Assembly: GCA_023451855.1 (NCBI GenBank)
Contig: JAEXXY010000339.1
Coordinates: 1-18,889, forward strand
Length of the DNA stretch: 18,889 nt
Reading direction: 5' to 3'
From: Actinomycetes bacterium
GTDB taxonomy: Bacteria > Actinomycetota > Actinomycetes > Actinomycetales > Dermatophilaceae
Positions 6,901 to 13,759 of the stretch are shown here, one piece after another. The notes under the pieces are model-generated. The model searched no databases, had not been told where the DNA came from, and saw only the letters and a list, made by a program, of their open reading frames with translations. The translations under genes were made by a program, and so were the position numbers. Numbering within the stretch: position 1 is the first letter of the stretch; every line of letters starts with the position of its first letter.

Positions 6901-8135
6901 CAGCCGGCCGTCACCGAGGCGAACATGCGGGAGTACTTCGCCTCCTCGGCCTCGGAGAGGCCGCGGAACACCTGGGCCCGGGCGAGCACCTCCGGCGGCG
7001 GGACGATGAGCGGGTTCTTGCCGAGGGACGGGTCGATCTTGATCAGCTCGACCTTGGTGCCCTTGACCGGCGCGATGTAGTTGACGTACGCCTCGACCTG
7101 CGCCATGACCTTCGGGTCGTAGTAGTAGTCGATGAGCTTCTCGGCGTTCTTCTTGTGCTTGGCCAGCGCCGGGATGACGAAGTTGTCGGACCAGAGGGTG
7201 AACCCCTTGTCGGGCAGGGTGTACTGGATGTTCGGGTCGTCGAACTGCAGCTGGACGACGTCACCGGTCCACGCCACGCAGGCCGCGATGTCGCCCTTGG
7301 CCAGGCCGTCGGTGTACTCGTTGCCGGTGAAGCCCTTGATCTGCCCGGCGTCCTTGGCCTGCTGGATCATGTCGATCGCGGCCTGGAAGTCGGCGTCGGT
7401 GAACTTCGAGATGTCCTTGCCCTGCTCCATCATCACGAGGCCGACGGTGTCGCGCATCTCGGTCAGCAGCGTCACCTTGCCCTTGAGGGCCGGGTCGGTG
7501 AGCAGCTGGGTGATCGTCGTGATCTTCTTGCCGCCGGTGGCCTTCAGGTTGTAGCCGATGCCGGCGAAGCCGCTCTGCCACGGCAGCGAGTAATGCCGCC
7601 CCGGGTCGAACTCGACGTTCTTCAGGGAGTCCTCGAGGTTCTTGGCGTTCGGGATGTTGGCGAGGTCGAGCTTCTGCAGGTACCCCTGGCGGATGAGGCG
7701 CGCGACCATCCAGTCGGTGCTGCACCAGACGTCGCGCCCGGTGTCCTTGCCCTGCTGCAGCAGCGGGCGCACCTTGGCGTAGAACTCGTCGTTGTCGAGG
7801 TAGTCCTCGGTGTAGTTGACCTTGATGCCGGTCGCCTTGGTGAACGCATCGAGCGTCGGACGCGTCTTCGTCTTGTCGTCCACGTCGATGTACTCGGTCC
7901 AGTTGGACCAGTTGACCAGCTTCTCGGTGTCGGACATGTCCTGGGCTGCCGCCGCCGTCTTGGAGGCCGTGCCAGCCGGGCCGCCGGACGACGGGTTCTT
8001 GCCCGCCGACCCGCACGCGGCCAGGAAGGCGGCGGCGCCGACACCGGCGGCGCCCATCATGGCCGACCGGCGCGAGACCAGGCCCCGCATCAGGGCCGCG
8101 CGCAGGACCGGGTTGTCCAGGGACTTCTCGTTCAT
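6900..8135 (-). CDS. potD: polyamine-binding lipoprotein PotD with a twin-arginine signal
   Basis: The 411-residue protein is the extracytoplasmic spermidine/putrescine receptor of the importer. The N-terminus has the twin-arginine motif SRRSAMMG (R22, R23), a short hydrophobic core, and a lipobox FLAAC with Cys41 as the lipidation site, so export as a folded, membrane-anchored lipoprotein is predicted. After a Ser/Gly/Pro-rich linker the binding fold begins with LVNWSNWTEYID, which resembles the LNVYNWSEYI opening of PotD proteins. The ATG at 8135 has GGAGAAG with 6-nt spacing. The gene follows the aldehyde dehydrogenase by 75 bp with no obvious terminator between. The exact ligand cannot be decided from the sequence. 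Confidence 0.9.
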   Translation of the reverse strand: MNEKSLDNPVLRAALMRGLVSRRSAMMGAAGVGAAAFLAACGSAGKNPSSGGPAGTASKTAAAAQDMSDTEKLVNWSNWTEYIDVDDKTKTRPTLDAFTKATGIKVNYTEDYLDNDEFYAKVRPLLQQGKDTGRDVWCSTDWMVARLIRQGYLQKLDLANIPNAKNLEDSLKNVEFDPGRHYSLPWQSGFAGIGYNLKATGGKKITTITQLLTDPALKGKVTLLTEMRDTVGLVMMEQGKDISKFTDADFQAAIDMIQQAKDAGQIKGFTGNEYTDGLAKGDIAACVAWTGDVVQLQFDDPNIQYTLPDKGFTLWSDNFVIPALAKHKKNAEKLIDYYYDPKVMAQVEAYVNYIAPVKGTKVELIKIDPSLGKNPLIVPPPEVLARAQVFRGLSEAEEAKYSRMFASVTAG

Positions 8136-8210
8136 GGGTGACTTCTCCAGGGGTTTCGATGGGTCACGGGGAGAGGATCGACGTCGACCCGGTCGTGCGG
8201 GGTTGTCGGT

Positions 8211-9659
8211 TCAGGACTCGATGTTGGCCATGACGTGCTTGATGCGGGTGTAGTCCTCGAACCCGTACATCGACAGGTCCTTGCCGTAGCCGGAGTGCTT
8301 GAACCCCCCGTGGGGCATCTCGGCAACGATCGGGATGTGGGTGTTGATCCAGACGCACCCGAAGTCGAGCCTCTTGCTCATCCGCATGGCGCGTCCGAAG
8401 TCCTTGGTCCACACGCTCGAGGCCAGGCCGTACTGGACGCCGTTGGCCCAGGCGAGCGCCTCGGCCTCGTCGGTGAACTGCTGGACGGTGATGACCGGGC
8501 CGAAGATCTCGGTCTGGATCTGCTCGTCGTCCTGGCGCAGGCCGGCGAGCACGGTCGGCTCGAAGAAGAAGCCGTCGCCGAGGCCCTCGGCGCGGCGGCC
8601 ACCGGCAGCCACGCGGGCGTGGTCGGGCAGGCGGTCGATCATGCCGCTGACGTGGGCCACCTGGTTCGGGTTGTTGACCGGGCCGAAGAGGGCGTCGGGG
8701 TCGTCGGGCAGGCCGACCTTGGCCTCGTTCTTCGCGTACTCGGCGAGCGCGGCGACGAAGTCGTCGTGGATGCGCGGTCCGGCGAGGACACGGGTGGCGG
8801 CGGTGCAGTCCTGGCCGGCGTTGAAGTAGCCGGCGACGGCGATCCCCTCGACCGCGGCCTCGATGTCGGCGTCGTCGAAGACGACGACCGGCGCCTTGCC
8901 ACCGAGCTCGAGGTGGACACGCTTGAGGTCCCTCGCGGCGCTCTGGGCCACCTGCATCCCGGCCCGGACCGAGCCGGTGATGGCCACGAGCGCCGGGGTC
9001 GGGTGCTCGACGACCATGCGGCCCGTCTCGCGGTCGCCGGTGACGACGTTGAAGGTGCCCTCGGGCAGGAACTCCGAGGCGAGCTCGGCGAGCAGCAGGG
9101 TGGTCTCCGGCGTCGTGTCGGAGGGCTTGAGGACGATGGTGTTGCCCGCGGCGAGCGCCGGGGCGATCTTCCACATCGCCATCATCATCGGGTAGTTCCA
9201 CGGGGTCACCTGGCCGACGACGCCGATCGGCTCGCGGCGCACGAACGAGGTGTGGCCCTTCATGTACTCGCCGGCCGACTTGCCCTCGAGGACGCGCGCG
9301 GCTCCGGCGAAGAACCGCAGCTGGTCGACCATCGGCGGGATCTCCTCGCTCGCCGTCAGGGCGTGCGGCTTGCCGGTGTTCTCGCCCTCGAGGCGGACGA
9401 GGTCGTCGGCCCGGGCCTCGATGGCGTCGGCGAACTTCAGCAGCGCGGCCTGCCGCTCGCTCGGCGTCGTGTCGCCCCACGTCTGGAAGGCCTTGGACGC
9501 GGCGTCGTAGGCCCGGTCGACGTCGGCCTGGGAGCTGACGGGGGCCTTCGCGACCACGGCGCCGGTGGCCGGGTTGACGATGTCGGTGGTCGCGTCGGTC
9601 TCGGGGTCGACGTACTGGCCACCGATGAAGTTGCGGAGCTGGCGCGGCTGCGAAGTCAT
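8211..9659 (-). CDS. patD: gamma-aminobutyraldehyde dehydrogenase (aldehyde dehydrogenase family)
   Basis: The 482-residue enzyme probably oxidises 4-aminobutanal to GABA with NAD, the second step of putrescine transaminase catabolism. Catalytic landmarks are the oxyanion asparagine in TPWNYP (N155), the glutamate in HLELGGKAP (E251), and the cysteine in NAGQDCTAATR (C285). AGQDCTAATR and the C-terminal HGGFKHSGYGKDLSMYGFEDYTRIKHVM segment fit the PatD/YdcW branch rather than SSADH. It is the first gene of the minus-strand polyamine operon and faces the lrp-type gene across 114 bp. No clear ribosome binding site precedes the ATG; a -10-like TAGAGT ends 6 nt before it, so the message may be leaderless. 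Only 75 bp separate it from potD. Confidence 0.88.
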   Translation of the reverse strand: MTSQPRQLRNFIGGQYVDPETDATTDIVNPATGAVVAKAPVSSQADVDRAYDAASKAFQTWGDTTPSERQAALLKFADAIEARADDLVRLEGENTGKPHALTASEEIPPMVDQLRFFAGAARVLEGKSAGEYMKGHTSFVRREPIGVVGQVTPWNYPMMMAMWKIAPALAAGNTIVLKPSDTTPETTLLLAELASEFLPEGTFNVVTGDRETGRMVVEHPTPALVAITGSVRAGMQVAQSAARDLKRVHLELGGKAPVVVFDDADIEAAVEGIAVAGYFNAGQDCTAATRVLAGPRIHDDFVAALAEYAKNEAKVGLPDDPDALFGPVNNPNQVAHVSGMIDRLPDHARVAAGGRRAEGLGDGFFFEPTVLAGLRQDDEQIQTEIFGPVITVQQFTDEAEALAWANGVQYGLASSVWTKDFGRAMRMSKRLDFGCVWINTHIPIVAEMPHGGFKHSGYGKDLSMYGFEDYTRIKHVMANIES

Positions 9660-9665
9660 GTCGGA

Positions 9666-9695
9666 ACTCTAAACAGAGTCCTGCGCAATGGTGAA
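9666..9695 (-). promoter_or_regulatory. candidate leaderless promoter of the patD-pot operon
   Basis: On the minus strand TTCACC (9690-9695) and TAGAGT (9666-9671) are separated by 18 bp. TAGAGT fits the actinobacterial -10 pattern TANNNT and ends 6 nt before the patD ATG, so transcription would begin on or beside the start codon. The lack of a ribosome binding site agrees with this. It is a sequence match only. Confidence 0.45.
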
Positions 9696-9731
9696 GAGTT
9701 GCGCCGATAAAACTTCGGAATCAGTTGCGCA
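9683..9731. promoter_or_regulatory. TTGCGC half-site array, probable Lrp-type operator
   Basis: GCGCAA (9683-9688) and TTGCGC (9699-9704) form an inverted repeat with a 10-bp spacer, and a further TTGCGCA lies at 9725-9731. Shorter TTGC copies follow at 9737 and 9746. They cover the -35/-10 spacer of the predicted patD promoter and the upstream side of the regulator gene. Lrp/AsnC proteins commonly bind several spaced sites in their own divergent promoter, which makes the adjacent regulator the best candidate. Binding is inferred. Confidence 0.5.
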
Positions 9732-9736
9732 GGGGC

Positions 9737-9766
9737 TTGCCAACCTTGCGTTCCACAGGTCAAGAT
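9737..9766 (+). promoter_or_regulatory. candidate promoter of the Lrp-type regulator gene
   Basis: TTGCCA (9737-9742, five of six bases of the -35 consensus) is followed after 18 bp by CAAGAT (9761-9766), a weak -10. The ATG is 7 nt further on, leaving little room for a leader. The -10 match is poor, so this is tentative. Confidence 0.3.
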
Positions 9767-9773
9767 CGGGCCC

Positions 9774-10283
9774 ATGACGACCATCCGAGGCGTGGCCAAC
9801 GGCGCCAACGGGGCCAGACGACCCCGTCGCGGGGGCGTCAACCTCGACGACGTCTCCAAGACGATCATCGAGCTGCTCCAGCAGGACGGCCGCAAGTCCT
9901 ACGCCTCGATCGCGACCGAGGTCGGCCTGTCCGAGGCGGCGGTGCGCCAGCGCGTGCAGCGCCTGCTCGACGCAGACGTCATGCAGATCGTCGCCGTGAC
10001 CGACCCGCTCCAGGTCGGTTTCCAGCGTCAGGCCATGATCGGCCTGCGCGTCACCGGCGACATGACGGCCGTGGCCGACGCGCTGTCGGACATGGACGAG
10101 GTGTCCTACGTCGTGACGACAGCGGGCAGCTTCGACGTTCTTGCCGAGGTCGTCTGCGAGGACGACGACCATCTCCTCGATCTGCTGACCACGCGGATCC
10201 GCACCCTCGAGGGCGTGCTCGCCACCGAGACGTTCGTCTACCTCAAACTCAACAAACAGCTCTACAACTGGGGAACACGATGA
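9774..10283 (+). CDS. Lrp/AsnC-family transcriptional regulator of polyamine catabolism
   Basis: The 169-residue protein has an N-terminal winged helix-turn-helix at about residues 25-70 (LDDVSKTIIELLQQDGRKSYASIA, then GLSEAAVRQRVQRL as the recognition helix) and a C-terminal RAM ligand-binding/oligomerisation domain at about 85-160 with VVTTAGSFDVLAEV. A basic, Gly/Asn-rich extension of about 20 residues (RRPRR at 15-19) precedes the core. It is divergent from the patD-pot operon and overlaps the aminotransferase gene by 4 nt (ATGA). It is therefore the likely local regulator of both transcripts, probably sensing a polyamine or an amino acid of the pathway; ligand and sign of control are unknown. 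Confidence 0.9.
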   Translation: MTTIRGVANGANGARRPRRGGVNLDDVSKTIIELLQQDGRKSYASIATEVGLSEAAVRQRVQRLLDADVMQIVAVTDPLQVGFQRQAMIGLRVTGDMTAVADALSDMDEVSYVVTTAGSFDVLAEVVCEDDDHLLDLLTTRIRTLEGVLATETFVYLKLNKQLYNWGTR

Positions 10284-11719
10284 GCATCAACCCGAACGAG
10301 GTCTGGGAACCGGCGTCGGACCAGCGCACCCCCGCGGGCACGCTGTTGTCGGATGCCGCACGCGATCACCTGTGGATGCACTTCACGCGCCACTCGGTGT
10401 TCGAGGACCCCGGGGACGGCGGCCTCGGCCACTCCGTGCCGATCATCACCCGCGGGCAGGGCTGGAAGATCTGGGACGACCGCGGCAACGAGTACATCGA
10501 CGGACTCGCCGGCCTCTTCGTCGTGCAGGTCGGCCACGGCCGTGAGGAGCTCGCCGAGGCGGCGGCCAAGCAGGCCAAGGAGCTCGCGTTCTTCCCGCTG
10601 TGGAGCTACGCGCACCCCAAGGCCATCGAGCTGGCCGAGCGTCTGGCGGGGCACGCCCCGGGCGACCTCAACCGCGTCTTCTTCACCACGGGTGGCGGCG
10701 AGGCCGTCGAAACCGCGTGGAAGCTGGCCAAGCAGTACTTCAAGCTGACTGGCAAGCCGACCAAGCACAAGGTCATCTCCCGCGCGGTCGCCTACCACGG
10801 CACGCCGCAGGGCGCCCTGTCGATCACCGGCATCCCGGCCGCCAAGGAGATGTTCGAGCCGCTCGTGCCCGGCACGTTCCGGGTGCCGAACACCAACCAG
10901 TACCGGGCGCCGGAGCACCTGCGCGACGACGAGAAGGCCTTCGGCCGCTGGGCCGCCGACCGCATCGCCGAGGCCATCGAGTTCGAGGGCCCGGACACCG
11001 TCGCGGCCGTGTTCCTCGAGCCGGTGCAGAACTCCGGCGGCTGCTTCCCGCCGCCGGCCGGCTACTTCGAGCGGGTCCGCGAGATCTGCGACGAGTACGA
11101 CGTGCTCCTCGTGTCCGACGAGGTCATCTGTGCCTTCGGCCGCATCGGCTCGATGTTCGCCTGCGACGACTTCGGCTACGTGCCCGACATCATCACGTGC
11201 GCCAAGGGCATGACGAGCGGCTACTCCCCCATCGGTGCGATGATCGCGAGCGACCGCCTCTTCGAGCCGTTCCGGAAGGGCACCGACTACTTCCCGCACG
11301 GCTACACCTTCGGCGGGCACCCGGTCTCCTCGGCCGTGGCCCTGGCCAACCTCGACATCTTCGAGCGCGAGGGCCTCAACGCCCACGTCAAGCAGAACGC
11401 GCCCGCGTTCAAGGCCACCCTCGACAAGCTGCTCGACCTGCCCCTCGTCGGTGACGTCCGCGGCGCCGGCTACTTCTACGGCATCGAGCTCGTCAAGGAC
11501 AAGAAGACCCGCGAGACGTTCAACGACGCCGAGTCCGAGCGGCTCCTGCGCGGCTTCCTCTCCAAGGCGCTCTTCGACGCCGGCATCTACTGCCGCGCCG
11601 ACGACCGTGGCGACCCCGTCGTCCAGCTCGCCCCGCCGCTCATCATGGGCCAGGAGCAGTTCGACGACATCGAGTCGCGGCTGCGTTCGGTGCTCACGGA
11701 GGCGGAGAACCACCTCTGA
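10280..11719 (+). CDS. class III PLP-dependent aminotransferase, probably putrescine-pyruvate transaminase
   Basis: The 479-residue enzyme is a fold-type I, class III (omega) aminotransferase. Seen in order are the PLP phosphate loop TTGGGEAVE at about 136-144, YHG at 172-174, the cofactor-binding aspartate in VSDEVICAFGRIG (D280), and the Schiff-base lysine in CAKGMTSGYSPIGA (K309). The C-terminal GAGYFYGIELVKDK stretch fits the SpuC/omega-amino acid:pyruvate group. With its neighbours, the best role is transfer of an amino group from putrescine to give 4-aminobutanal, the substrate of the divergent PatD. The ATG at 10280 overlaps the regulator stop by 4 nt and has GGGGA a few bases upstream. 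It could also act on GABA or beta-alanine; amine and acceptor cannot be fixed from sequence. Confidence 0.85.
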   Translation: MSINPNEVWEPASDQRTPAGTLLSDAARDHLWMHFTRHSVFEDPGDGGLGHSVPIITRGQGWKIWDDRGNEYIDGLAGLFVVQVGHGREELAEAAAKQAKELAFFPLWSYAHPKAIELAERLAGHAPGDLNRVFFTTGGGEAVETAWKLAKQYFKLTGKPTKHKVISRAVAYHGTPQGALSITGIPAAKEMFEPLVPGTFRVPNTNQYRAPEHLRDDEKAFGRWAADRIAEAIEFEGPDTVAAVFLEPVQNSGGCFPPPAGYFERVREICDEYDVLLVSDEVICAFGRIGSMFACDDFGYVPDIITCAKGMTSGYSPIGAMIASDRLFEPFRKGTDYFPHGYTFGGHPVSSAVALANLDIFEREGLNAHVKQNAPAFKATLDKLLDLPLVGDVRGAGYFYGIELVKDKKTRETFNDAESERLLRGFLSKALFDAGIYCRADDRGDPVVQLAPPLIMGQEQFDDIESRLRSVLTEAENHL

Positions 11720-11785
11720 CGCGTTGCGCCCGTCGTGTTTCGCGTCAGGACCTCGGGTTGTCTCGGGGAGGGGACGACGCCCGAA

Positions 11786-11818
11786 GGGGCCGGTCACCGA
11801 GGAACGGTGACCGGCCCC
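11786..11818 (+). terminator. hairpin terminator behind the aminotransferase gene
   Basis: A perfect 14-bp stem (GGGGCCGGTCACCG and its complement) encloses a 5-nt AGGAA loop, 66 nt after the aminotransferase stop. No T tract follows. It should end the regulator-aminotransferase transcript. Confidence 0.75.
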
Positions 11819-11839
11819 CGGTCGTTGCCGGGGTAGGTG

Positions 11840-11858
11840 GCCGGCGACCGTCGCCGGC
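11840..11858. promoter_or_regulatory. 8-bp inverted repeat upstream of the glycine-rich protein gene
   Basis: GCCGGCGA and TCGCCGGC flank a CCG loop, 39 nt upstream of the next ATG. It might be a second terminator stem, an operator or a leader hairpin. The rest of the gap (11720-11897) shows only the terminator before it and an AGGAG ribosome binding site at its end; no convincing promoter hexamers are visible. Confidence 0.3.
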
Positions 11859-11897
11859 ACCCCGTCGCCACATGTGACGCCGACGCAAGGAGACGAC

Positions 11898-12665
11898 ATG
11901 GGATTCCTCGACCGACTGCTGGGCCGTGAGCCGCAGTCCCCAACCGCCGCGGGCCAACCCGGATGGGGTGGAGCCTCGAGCGCTCCCGCTCCGACCGGTG
12001 CGCCGTACGCCGCCCCTGGAGCCGACCCCTACGCGGTGCCCACGCCGCGCGGCGGTGCCTCCACCGAGGACGAGCGCGCCATCGCCCGGTACCGCTACCT
12101 GCTGCGCACGGCACCGCCCGAGGACCTCGAGCGCGTCCACGCCGACGCCTTCGCGCAGCTGTCCCCCGAGCAGCGCCAGATGGTGCTGCAGCGGCTGACC
12201 GAGGACCTCCCGGAGTCCGAGCGCCCGCGCAGCGACGCGCCTGCCGACCTCGCCCGCAGCGCCACGCGCGCCGAGCTGCGCCGACCCGGCTACCTGCAGG
12301 GTGCCTTCGCCGGCGGTGGTCGCGGCATGGGCGGCGGGATGGGCATGGGCGGCATGATCGCCGGCTCGATGCTCGGCACCATCGCTGGCGTGGTCGTCGG
12401 CTCGATGGTGGCCGATGCCCTCTTCGACGGCTACGACCAGTCCCCCGAGGCCGCACAGGCCGGCGAGGGCGACGGCTCGGCCGACGCGTCCGACGCCGGT
12501 GGCACCGACGCCGGTGATGCGGACGACGCGGGTGGCGACGCGGGTGCGGGTGACGCCGGTGGAGACGTCAGCGCGGCCGGCGAGGGCTTCGGCGGCGGTG
12601 ACCTCGGCGACTGGGGCGGTGGCGGCGACTTCGGGGGTGACTTCGGCGGCTTCGGCGACTTCTGA
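11898..12665 (+). CDS. uncharacterised actinobacterial Gly/Asp-rich protein with one hydrophobic segment
   Basis: I recognise the general type (opening MGFLDRLLGRE, then an RYRYLLRTAPPEDLERVHADAFAQLSPEQRQMVLQRL block) as an actinobacterial family without a known function; similar proteins are sometimes given an unsupported 'cation-transporting ATPase' label, and no ATPase motif is present. The 255 residues divide into a short amphipathic start (1-10), a Pro/Ala/Gly linker (about 12-55), a charged helical domain (about 56-130), a Gly/Met-rich hydrophobic segment (about 139-176, GGMIAGSMLGTIAGVVVGSM) resembling a glycine-zipper membrane insertion, and an acidic low-complexity tail of Asp, Ala and Gly ending in Phe/Gly repeats. 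AGGAG with 7-nt spacing selects the ATG at 11898 over an in-frame ATG 24 bases upstream. It stands alone between two hairpins. Confidence 0.8.
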   Translation: MGFLDRLLGREPQSPTAAGQPGWGGASSAPAPTGAPYAAPGADPYAVPTPRGGASTEDERAIARYRYLLRTAPPEDLERVHADAFAQLSPEQRQMVLQRLTEDLPESERPRSDAPADLARSATRAELRRPGYLQGAFAGGGRGMGGGMGMGGMIAGSMLGTIAGVVVGSMVADALFDGYDQSPEAAQAGEGDGSADASDAGGTDAGDADDAGGDAGAGDAGGDVSAAGEGFGGGDLGDWGGGGDFGGDFGGFGDF

Positions 12666-12687
12666 GCCGGCTTCGCGCATCCACGCC

Positions 12688-12719
12688 CTGACGGGGCCGC
12701 CACCCGGCGGCCCCGTCAG
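12688..12719. terminator. bidirectional hairpin terminator between convergent genes
   Basis: CTGACGGGGCCGCC and its complement form a perfect 14-bp stem with a 4-nt ACCC loop. It follows the plus-strand glycine-rich protein gene by 22 nt. Its right arm contains the TGA stop codon (12716-12718) of the convergent minus-strand permease gene. It can serve both directions. Confidence 0.7.
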
Positions 12720-13654
12720 ACGCCCGCGAAGGCGTGGAAGAGGGCCGCGATGGCGAGGATGACCGGGATCGAGGCGAAGGTGCTGACGAAGATGACGTCG
12801 CGGGCGAGGTTGACCTCGCGGCGGTAGCGGACCGCATAGGTGAAGATGTTCTGCGCCGTGGGCAGCGCGGCCGTGACGACGACGGCGAACAGGGCCTCGC
12901 CGCGCAGCCCGAGCGCCAGGCCGACGCCGAGCGCGACGGCCGGCATGAGCAGCACCTTGAGCCCGACGATGGTCCACACGTGCTCGGCCGCGCGGCCGGT
13001 GGCCGGTCGCGGGCCGCGCCGCAGCGAGATGCCGAACGCGACGAGCATCGAGGGCACCGCCATGCGCCCGAGCAGCTCGATGGGGTCGGCGACCACCCGT
13101 GGCAGCTGCACGTCGAACACCGCGATGAGCAGGCCCGCGATGGCGCCGAGGGTGATCGGGTTGCTGAACATCCGGCGGAACGAGCGGAGCAGCCGAGGCC
13201 GCTCACCCTGGGCGTCGCTGTCGAACAGGGCCATGTACACCGGCGTGATGACGAGCAGCTGCATGAGCAGCGTCGGGGCGACCCAGGCCACGTCGCCGAG
13301 CACGTAGAGCGCGATGGGGATGCCGAGGTTGCCCGCGTTGACGTACGCCGCGGAGAGGCTGCCGATGAGGCGGGAGCCGAGCGTCCCTCCGGCCCAACGG
13401 AACCGGGCGATCACGAGGTAGATGCCGCCGATCACGGCGAAGCTGATGAGCGATGTGACGAGGTTGGCCGACAGGACGGCGTCGAGAGGCGTGCGCTGCA
13501 TGACCGTGAGCAGCAGTGCGGGCGAGGCGACGTAGAAGGCCAGCCGCGAGAGGGTCACCTGCGCGCTCTCGTCGAGGACGCGTCGGTCGGCGAGCAGCCA
13601 GCCGACCGCGACGATGATGGCGATCGTGGCGAAACCCTCGAGGACACCGAGCAC
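12716..13654 (-). CDS. AEC-family (auxin efflux carrier-like) permease
   Basis: The 312-residue protein is almost entirely hydrophobic, with about ten predicted membrane segments, as usual for the AEC family (about 300-320 residues). Signature stretches are SPALLLTVM near 45, YVNAGNLGIPIALYVLG near 105-120, and the C-terminal VVTAALPTAQNIFTYAVRY. Bacterial members characterised so far transport dicarboxylates such as malate or malonate, and the name comes from plant homologues. The start is GTG at 13654 with GAGG about 8 nt upstream. It is divergent from the LOG-family gene across 105 bp of GC-rich sequence in which I see no clear promoter. The substrate is unknown. Confidence 0.88.
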   Translation of the reverse strand: MLGVLEGFATIAIIVAVGWLLADRRVLDESAQVTLSRLAFYVASPALLLTVMQRTPLDAVLSANLVTSLISFAVIGGIYLVIARFRWAGGTLGSRLIGSLSAAYVNAGNLGIPIALYVLGDVAWVAPTLLMQLLVITPVYMALFDSDAQGERPRLLRSFRRMFSNPITLGAIAGLLIAVFDVQLPRVVADPIELLGRMAVPSMLVAFGISLRRGPRPATGRAAEHVWTIVGLKVLLMPAVALGVGLALGLRGEALFAVVVTAALPTAQNIFTYAVRYRREVNLARDVIFVSTFASIPVILAIAALFHAFAGV

Positions 13655-13759
13655 GCCGTGATCCTCGCAAAACCGGCACGGGCGCGGGGCACGGGTCCAC
13701 CCACCGGCGCGCCGCTGCCCGGGCGGTCTCCGGCGCCGTCGTCACGGCAGGATGACGCC

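Noticed and set aside
8178..8187. Palindrome TCGACGTCGA between patD and potD
   Set aside because: A 10-bp palindrome of this composition is expected by chance in GC-rich DNA, and no promoter or partner site accompanies it.
9725..10279. Extension of the aminotransferase frame over the regulator gene
   Set aside because: The extension is Arg-rich shadow sequence of the Lrp-type gene; the ATG at 10280 has a ribosome binding site and the usual 4-nt overlap.
11724..11729. A further TTGCGC just after the aminotransferase stop
   Set aside because: It is a single six-base match with no partner site or promoter nearby, so it is more likely chance than part of the Lrp operator set.
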